This document shows, in pieces, positions 5,920 through 10,252 of a stretch of 10,252 nucleotides of DNA (positions within the stretch are counted from its first letter, which is position 1; the number at the start of each line of letters is the position of its first letter). A model generated the notes under the pieces. The model ran no database searches. It had not been told where the DNA came from and was given only the letters and a program-made list of their open reading frames with translations. Source of the DNA: Treponema sp. (lineage in GTDB: Bacteria; Spirochaetota; Spirochaetia; Treponematales; Breznakiellaceae); contig JAIRNB010000226.1 in assembly GCA_031258265.1 (NCBI GenBank), positions 1 through 10,252 on the forward strand, read 5' to 3'. Position numbers and translations under genes: made by a program.

Positions 5920-7137
5920 ATGAAAAAACTGATGGGAATCGTTTTTTTGTTCACCGGTATGACCCTGCCCTTATTCGGCGGAGGTTCCAAGGATGTCCAG
6001 GGAACAAACAAAATTGTCATTTTCCAGTCCAAAGTAGAGATCACCACCCAGCTTGAGGAGGCCGCCAGGGCCTATCAGCGGGAAAAGAATATAGAAGTGG
6101 AGGTCTGGAGTACCACTGGCGATGACTATTTCCACCGGCTTAGAACCCGGATCGCCAATAAACAGGGGCCTACCCTTTTTTCCCTGGGTTTCGGTTCGGA
6201 AGTAACCCAGATGTCAAATTATCTGGAGGACCTGGGGGATCTCCCCTTTGTTAAAGACATTTCCGGTCCCCTGCTGGCCAAGGCCGGCGGCAAAGTTGTA
6301 GGCATACCCTATACGGTGGAAGGCTTCGGTATTGTGTATAACAAAAGCCTAATCACCCCCGCGGAAATGAGGGACTATAATTCTTTTGTAAAAACGCTCC
6401 AGAATATGAAGGCCAAGGGCATCAACGGCTTTGGCCTTTCGCAGGAAAGCTATTTTCTTATCGGGCATATCCTCAACGCCCCCTTCGCGGTGATGACCGA
6501 CATGGAACAGTACATGGACCGCCTGGCCAAAGGGCAGGTAAAGATGATAGAAACCCCCGAATTCCAGGAATTTGCCCATTTCTACGCGGCTATCAGGGAT
6601 AATTCCTATAATCCCCTGGAGGTAAACTACGACAAGGAATGTGGAGATTTTGCCACCGGCAAAACCGCCGCCATACACCAGGGAAACTGGGCCTACAACA
6701 TGTTTGCCGATTACAAGATGAACTTTGAAATGGGCCTTATGCCCTTCCCCATTAGGGGCAATGACAAACTGGCGGTAAGCGTTCCCTCGGTATGGGCGAT
6801 CAACAACCAGGCCCCGGAGGCTCAGCGGAAACTGGCAAAGGATTTCCTCACCTGGCTTTACACCAGTGAAACCGGCAGGCGTTTCATAACCGAGGAATTC
6901 GGTTTTATTCCCGTGGTAAAGGGGATGACCAGTTCCAAGCTTGATCCCCTCTCCGCCGAAGTATCCCGTTATGTCATGGAGGGGAAAACCATTCCCTGGG
7001 CCACAAGCCTTTACCCCCCCGGCATCGTGGATGTCTACCTGGTACCCGTGGCCCAGCAGTTCTTTACATCGAAACAGACTACCCAGGAATTCCTTATCGC
7101 CTTAGATAAAGCCTGGGCCAAGGCAAACGGCCGCTGA
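5920..7137 (+). CDS. CUT1-type sugar ABC importer substrate-binding protein
   Basis: Periplasmic receptor of the second importer, 405 residues from the ATG at 5920. That start is preferred over a TTG at 5908 because GGAGG (5910-5914) lies five bases before it. A signal peptide is clear (MKKLMGIVFLFTGMTLPLF), then GGGSKD, but there is no cysteine where a lipobox would have one. The mature part is a family-1 binding protein: KIVIFQSKVEITTQLEEAARAY at the start, VGIPYTVEGFGIVYNKSL near residues 127-144, HQGNWAYNMF near 251-260, PSVWAINNQAPEAQRKLAKDFLTWL near 285-309. These segments are typical of oligosaccharide and glycoside receptors (MalE/UgpB-like). Size is normal. The gene is followed after 151 bases by two permease genes, with a hairpin in the gap. 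The ligand is probably a sugar or sugar derivative and cannot be named. Confidence 0.88.
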   Translation: MKKLMGIVFLFTGMTLPLFGGGSKDVQGTNKIVIFQSKVEITTQLEEAARAYQREKNIEVEVWSTTGDDYFHRLRTRIANKQGPTLFSLGFGSEVTQMSNYLEDLGDLPFVKDISGPLLAKAGGKVVGIPYTVEGFGIVYNKSLITPAEMRDYNSFVKTLQNMKAKGINGFGLSQESYFLIGHILNAPFAVMTDMEQYMDRLAKGQVKMIETPEFQEFAHFYAAIRDNSYNPLEVNYDKECGDFATGKTAAIHQGNWAYNMFADYKMNFEMGLMPFPIRGNDKLAVSVPSVWAINNQAPEAQRKLAKDFLTWLYTSETGRRFITEEFGFIPVVKGMTSSKLDPLSAEVSRYVMEGKTIPWATSLYPPGIVDVYLVPVAQQFFTSKQTTQEFLIALDKAWAKANGR

Positions 7138-7159
7138 CGGCCCGTTATATTTGTGGATT

Positions 7160-7193
7160 TTTGCGCCACCCGCCGGCGGCATGGCGGCGCAAA
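7160..7193 (+). other. Intercistronic hairpin between binding-protein and permease genes
   Basis: TTTGCGCC (7160-7167) pairs exactly with GGCGCAAA (7186-7193). GCCA and TGGC inside can pair in an alternative register. The loop is GC-rich and no T-run follows. Stems in this position of binding-protein operons, as between malE and malF, are known to protect the upstream message, giving more binding protein than permease. That role is inferred here. Confidence 0.5.
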
Positions 7194-7288
7194 TGAACCG
7201 CGGCCCCATCGCCCCGGCGGGAAGCCGTACCGTACAGCGGATGTGCCGAATTTCACAGGGATACTAAACCAAATTTTACGGAGAGATC

Positions 7289-8164
7289 ATGAAAGCCCAA
7301 AACAGCGCCTGGTGGTTTATATTTTTTACAGCGCCCATGCTTTTTATTTTTGCCACCGTGGTCCTTGTCCCTTTTTTCATCGGTATAAGTTATTCGTTTT
7401 TTAGCTGGGATGGTCTGCCCCTTAACCCGAAGATCTTTGTGGGTCCCGATAATTTTACCCGGATCTTCGGGGATACCCGTTTTCTGTCCTCCGCCGGGCA
7501 TACGGTACTTTTTACTATTTTTTCCGTTCTTGCCATTAACATTCTGGGCTTATTTTTTGCCCTGGCGGTAACCACGGAAATTAAAGTACGAAACGCCGCC
7601 CGGACCATGCTCTTTGCCCCTTACATGATCGGGGGCCTTATTCTGGGATATATCTGGAAATTTATTTTAGGAGACGCCTTTAAGGCCATAGGCGAAAAGA
7701 CCGGTTTGTATACGATATTTTTCAACTGGCTTCTCAATCCCCAATCCGCCCTGCTGGCTTTGACGGTGGTTATCACCTGGCAGATGGCGGGTTACATCAT
7801 GATCATCTATATCACCGGCATCCAGTCTATCCCCGAGGAAGTCCTGGAGGCCGCTAAAATGGACGGCGCTGGTTTTTGGACCGCCCTCATTAAAATTAAA
7901 TTCCCCCTGATCATGCAGTCTTTTACGGTATGCCTTTTCCTTTCCCTCTCCAACTGTTTTAAAATTTTCGATGTAAACCTTTCCCTCACCGCCGGAGGTC
8001 CTTACAGTTCTACAGAGCTTTTTGCCATGAACATATACCATGAGATCTTCAGTCTGAACAATTACGGCTACGGCCAGGCCAAGGCGATTGTTTTCTTTGT
8101 TATTGTGGCGGTAATTACCCTGTTCCAGGTAAGCCTGAGCAAAAAACGGGAGGTGGAACTATGA
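7289..8164 (+). CDS. CUT1 sugar ABC importer permease, MalF/UgpA type
   Basis: First channel subunit of the sugar importer, 291 residues. The hydrophobic segments are near 9-35, 70-95, 105-127, 154-176, 208-226 and 263-282, about six in all. The ATPase-docking EAA loop is at 184-208 (EVLEAAKMDGAGFW...KFPLI). The family signature LTAGGPYSSTELFAMNIY at 233-250 identifies it as a CUT1-type sugar permease. It lacks the long N-terminal extension of enteric MalF and is closer to the compact UgpA/LacF type. GGAGAG at 7280-7285 precedes the ATG by three bases. The gene ends in ATGA, overlapping the next start by four bases, so the two permeases are probably translationally coupled and made in equal amounts. 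Confidence 0.93.
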   Translation: MKAQNSAWWFIFFTAPMLFIFATVVLVPFFIGISYSFFSWDGLPLNPKIFVGPDNFTRIFGDTRFLSSAGHTVLFTIFSVLAINILGLFFALAVTTEIKVRNAARTMLFAPYMIGGLILGYIWKFILGDAFKAIGEKTGLYTIFFNWLLNPQSALLALTVVITWQMAGYIMIIYITGIQSIPEEVLEAAKMDGAGFWTALIKIKFPLIMQSFTVCLFLSLSNCFKIFDVNLSLTAGGPYSSTELFAMNIYHEIFSLNNYGYGQAKAIVFFVIVAVITLFQVSLSKKREVEL

Positions 8165-9054
8165 CAGAAAGGCCGGAAGAATTCAACGCTGATAAGCTGC
8201 ATATAACGGCCTTCTCAAGGCGCAGCCTTACGGGAAAACTCCTCAATATCATCGTATTTTTATTCTGTCTGCTGTACCTTTCTCCCGTCTATATCGTCCT
8301 TGTCAATTCTTTTAAGAACCGGGCGGAACTATATGAAGATATTCTGGCCCCGCCGGAAACATTAAGTTTTAAATATTATGCCAACGCCATGGAACGGATG
8401 AATTTTCCTTCCGCCCTGGGTAATTCTTTTATCGTTACGGTTTTCTCGATTCTATTCATCACCATCCTGGCATCCATGTGCGCGTGGATGCTGGCCCGCT
8501 CAGCAAAGCGGTTGAGCAGAATCATCTTTATGATCCTGGTGGCCACCATGCTTATCCCCTTCCAGACACTGATGATGCCCCTGATGCAGGAGATGAGCGG
8601 AATAAAACGACTTCTGGGACTCCCCATGGTGGATACCCTGGGCGCCCTTATTTATATGAACACCGGATTTGGCGCAAGCCTGGCGGTATTTCTGTACCAC
8701 GGCTTTATCAAAACCATACCCCGCTCCCTGGAGGAGGCGGCCATTATCGACGGCTGTAATACCTTCCGGGTTTTCTGGCGCATCGTCTTTCCCATGCTCA
8801 AGCCCGTGACCGTAACCGTTATGGTCCTGGACGTGATCTGGATTTGGAACGATTACCTGCTCCCCTCCCTGGTCTTGACCAGCAAGGCCAACCGTACCAT
8901 CCCCCTTTCCACCGCTTCGTTCTTCGGGGAATTTACCATCCAGTGGAACATGGCTATGGCGGGACTCATGCTTACGATTATCCCGGTGATCGTCTTTTAT
9001 ATTTTCTCCCAGAAGTACATCATCAAGGGGGTGGCCGCCGGCGCGGTGAAGTAG
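8161..9054 (+). CDS. CUT1 sugar ABC importer permease, MalG/UgpE type
   Basis: Second channel subunit, 297 residues, starting inside the stop of the previous gene (ATGA) with GGGAGG at 8148-8153, seven bases upstream. It has an N-terminal cytoplasmic tail of about 25 residues, then membrane segments near 27-50, 87-112, 119-140, 157-180, 213-237 and 265-283. The EAA loop is at 191-215 (EEAAIIDGCNTFRVFWR...PMLKP). The ending FSQKYIIKGVAAGAVK is the usual C-terminus of MalG-class permeases. It is the last gene of its operon: no ATPase follows before the convergent genes. Like many CUT1 systems it probably uses an ATPase encoded elsewhere. Confidence 0.93.
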   Translation: MTERPEEFNADKLHITAFSRRSLTGKLLNIIVFLFCLLYLSPVYIVLVNSFKNRAELYEDILAPPETLSFKYYANAMERMNFPSALGNSFIVTVFSILFITILASMCAWMLARSAKRLSRIIFMILVATMLIPFQTLMMPLMQEMSGIKRLLGLPMVDTLGALIYMNTGFGASLAVFLYHGFIKTIPRSLEEAAIIDGCNTFRVFWRIVFPMLKPVTVTVMVLDVIWIWNDYLLPSLVLTSKANRTIPLSTASFFGEFTIQWNMAMAGLMLTIIPVIVFYIFSQKYIIKGVAAGAVK

Positions 9055-9094
9055 ACTCCGAAGTAAACTCTGCGGTATTTCGGGCCGGGGCCGG

Positions 9095-9114
9095 AGCTAC
9101 CGTTTTCCGTAGCT
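9095..9114. terminator. Short inverted repeat between the convergent operons
   Basis: AGCTAC (9095-9100) and GTAGCT (9109-9114) flank an 8-base loop. The element overlaps the last codons and stop of the leftward ATC-hydrolase-like gene and lies 40 bases after the permease stop. It is placed where a bidirectional terminator would be expected, but the stem is short and no T-run follows on either strand, so the call is weak. Confidence 0.25.
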
Positions 9115-9657
9115 GAAATTCCCCTGTTTCACCGGATCGCTTTCAAAATATTCACGTTCACAGACAGGGTCCCCCCATAAAAGGTTTTTCGTAATCCGGT
9201 GGGAAGTGGTCCGGGAAAAATTTTCAATGTTGGTGGTATCAATAACATCGCAGTACAGGGAGGCCAGCTTCTTAAACCAGGGGTAATCCTTGAAGCGGCC
9301 TACCCATTGCTGGGCATAGGGGCAGCGGAGTTCCCCGCATCGGGGGTCCCATTTTTCCCAGGCCGCCGAGGGAAGATCGTTTACCTGGGGAAAATTCTCC
9401 AGGGTTGCCGCCAGGCCCCGGTCCCGGGCCCGCTCCCGGGCGCCGTCGCTGCGATCCAGACTTAACTCAAAAAGCGCCTTTTGCACCAGGGGCAGGGCCT
9501 GTTCCTCCCCCAGGCTTTCCACCAGAGTCTTACAGAAATGGAAATACAGCATGGCAAACTGGCGGCAGGCAAGGCGCAGCTCTGCTATGGTTTTCGCTTC
9601 ATCACTCGTTTCATCATTCATTTCATCATTCATTCTATTGCTCATTCCATTACCCAT
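9097..9657 (-). CDS. ATC hydrolase-family protein (L-2-amino-thiazoline-4-carboxylic acid hydrolase type)
   Basis: A 186-residue soluble protein. The C-terminal half has the features of the L-2-amino-thiazoline-4-carboxylic acid hydrolase family: CGELRCPYAQQW (107-118) with Cys107 and Cys112, a Cys136 strand (LYCDVIDTTNIENF) and the closing TSHRITKNLLWGDPVCEREY (151-170) with Cys166. The named member opens the thiazoline ring to give N-carbamoyl-cysteine in bacterial cysteine production, but most relatives are uncharacterised, so the substrate here is uncertain. The start at 9657 is supported by AAGGAGG at 9673-9667, nine bases upstream. The longer open frame up to 9804 only shadows the M20 gene. 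The start overlaps the M20 stop by eight bases, suggesting one transcript and coupled translation. The first 20 residues are a low-complexity run (MGNGMSNRMNDEMNDETSDE) encoded by 12-bp repeats and are unlike the rest. Confidence 0.75.
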   Translation of the reverse strand: MGNGMSNRMNDEMNDETSDEAKTIAELRLACRQFAMLYFHFCKTLVESLGEEQALPLVQKALFELSLDRSDGARERARDRGLAATLENFPQVNDLPSAAWEKWDPRCGELRCPYAQQWVGRFKDYPWFKKLASLYCDVIDTTNIENFSRTTSHRITKNLLWGDPVCEREYFESDPVKQGNFSYGKR

Positions 9658-9660
9658 TTC
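9601..9660. repeat. Degenerate 12-bp tandem repeat, five units, at the start of the ATC-hydrolase-like gene
   Basis: On the plus strand five consecutive 12-base units are ATCACTCGTTTC, ATCATTCATTTC, ATCATTCATTCT, ATTGCTCATTCC and ATTACCCATTTC. On the coding (minus) strand they give in-frame ATG codons at residues 1, 5, 9 and 13, then ACG and GCG in the same position. The first unit also covers the M20 stop codon. The unit is a multiple of three, so gain or loss of copies would only lengthen or shorten the N-terminus. Confidence 0.85.
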
Positions 9661-10252
9661 CCGCCGCCTCCTTCCGCTCCTTCCTGATAAGGGATTCCAT
9701 AAATTCAATATAGGATCCTTTGGTAAAGACCGGTTTGTAATTTTCCACCAGTTCCCTGGCCTGGGCCGCCCCGTTCTTAAGGAGCCGGTAAGCCCCCAGG
9801 GCAAAGACCTTAGCCGTTACGATATAAGCCTCATCCTCGTCAACCACGTCGAAATCCGGCGAATGGGCGGCCCCGGTAATGCCCCCCGTATGGAATGTAA
9901 GAACCGGCTGAATATGCTGAAGGTCTCCCACATCGGTGGAACCGCCGCCGTGGTAAGACGCCTCCACAAGTTTAAATTCCTTGCCGGGGCTTGCTAATTT
10001 TACCGCCTCTACCAGGGCGGCATGGGGGGCGCCGGGAATCTGCGGCAGATAACCGGGCATGGTTTCAATTTCGTAACCCGCCCCCAGGGCATCGGCGCCG
10101 GCTTTGTAGGCGCGGTCGGTCTTCCGGTCCGCATCCAGAATAGCATCGGTATTCTTGCCCCGGACCAGGGTTTCCAACACCACTTCATCGGGAATCACGT
10201 TCACCAGATCCCCTCCCTTGGTGATAATAGGATGAACCCGCACATGATCCTC
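9650..10252 (-). CDS. M20-family amidohydrolase, C-terminal 200 residues (5' end outside window)
   Basis: The frame is open at the right edge and ends with TAA at 9652-9650. The visible part begins in the dimerisation or lid domain (VHPIITKGGDLVNVIPDEVVLETLVRG), a strong match in pattern to M20D amidohydrolases such as AbgB (p-aminobenzoyl-glutamate hydrolase) and ACY1L2-like peptidases. It then returns to the catalytic domain with HGGGSTDVGDL and HTGGITGAAHSPDFDVVDE. The histidine in AAHSPDF (codon 9865-9863) corresponds to the last metal ligand of the family. The remaining ligands should lie in the missing N-terminal half. The expected role is hydrolysis of an amide or carbamoyl bond of an N-substituted amino acid or dipeptide in the cytoplasm, substrate unknown. 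It overlaps the downstream ATC-hydrolase-like gene by eight bases, and its last codons contain that gene's ribosome binding site. Confidence 0.88.
   Translation of the reverse strand, partial: EDHVRVHPIITKGGDLVNVIPDEVVLETLVRGKNTDAILDADRKTDRAYKAGADALGAGYEIETMPGYLPQIPGAPHAALVEAVKLASPGKEFKLVEASYHGGGSTDVGDLQHIQPVLTFHTGGITGAAHSPDFDVVDEDEAYIVTAKVFALGAYRLLKNGAAQARELVENYKPVFTKGSYIEFMESLIRKERKEAAGNG

Noticed and set aside
9601..9660. CRISPR-like or integration-repeat reading of the 12-bp array
   Set aside because: Units are contiguous with no spacers and keep the reading frame of the gene; this is a simple coding tandem repeat.
9658..9804. N-terminal extension of the ATC-hydrolase-like protein to 9804
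   Set aside because: The extra 49 codons overlap the M20 coding sequence in another frame, read as low-quality protein, and a strong Shine-Dalgarno site supports the start at 9657.

Overview
This window looks like an ordinary metabolic region of a moderately GC-rich bacterium, most likely a spirochaete of the Treponema group. That placement is an inference from the style of the solute-binding protein N-termini (a glycine-rich GGGSKD-type signal-peptide junction and a permissive AVSC lipobox) and from the general gene repertoire. No rRNA or marker gene confirms it.

Layout, left to right. (1) 3-296 (+): the 3' end of a gene with a PD-(D/E)XK nuclease-like core, followed by a possible terminator. 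(2) 413-1576 (-): an M24-family Xaa-Pro peptidase with all five metal ligands and an in-frame 21-bp duplication. It is divergent from (3) 1650-5582 (+): a complete four-gene ABC importer of the polyamine/opine (PotD-PotB-PotC-PotA) type, made of a lipoprotein binding protein, two permeases and an ATPase. (4) 5583-5919: a 337-bp gene-free stretch with a terminator-like inverted repeat, an apparent sigma70 promoter nested inside it, and two further hairpins, one with a perfect 15-bp stem just before the next ribosome binding site. (5) 5920-9054 (+): a CUT1-type sugar ABC importer (binding protein plus two permeases) with no ATPase of its own. (6) 9097-10252 (-): a convergent pair consisting of an M20-family amidohydrolase, cut by the window edge, and an overlapping gene of the 2-aminothiazoline-4-carboxylate (ATC) hydrolase family.

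How they work together: each importer is a self-contained transcription unit with close spacing, overlaps and good Shine-Dalgarno sites. The first importer has every part it needs. The second must borrow an ATPase, as CUT1 systems often do. The M24 peptidase shares a short AT-rich intergenic region with the first importer and may be co-regulated with it. The M20/ATC-hydrolase pair is the least routine part of the window: their family chemistries (ring opening, then amide or carbamoyl hydrolysis) would fit two consecutive steps on a small heterocyclic or N-acylated amino acid, but the substrate cannot be read from sequence.

I found no mobile element, CRISPR array, tRNA, rRNA or recognisable defence system. 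The most interesting leftovers are short structures: two in-frame tandem repeats inside the enzyme genes and the nested promoter/hairpin region at 5764-5891.
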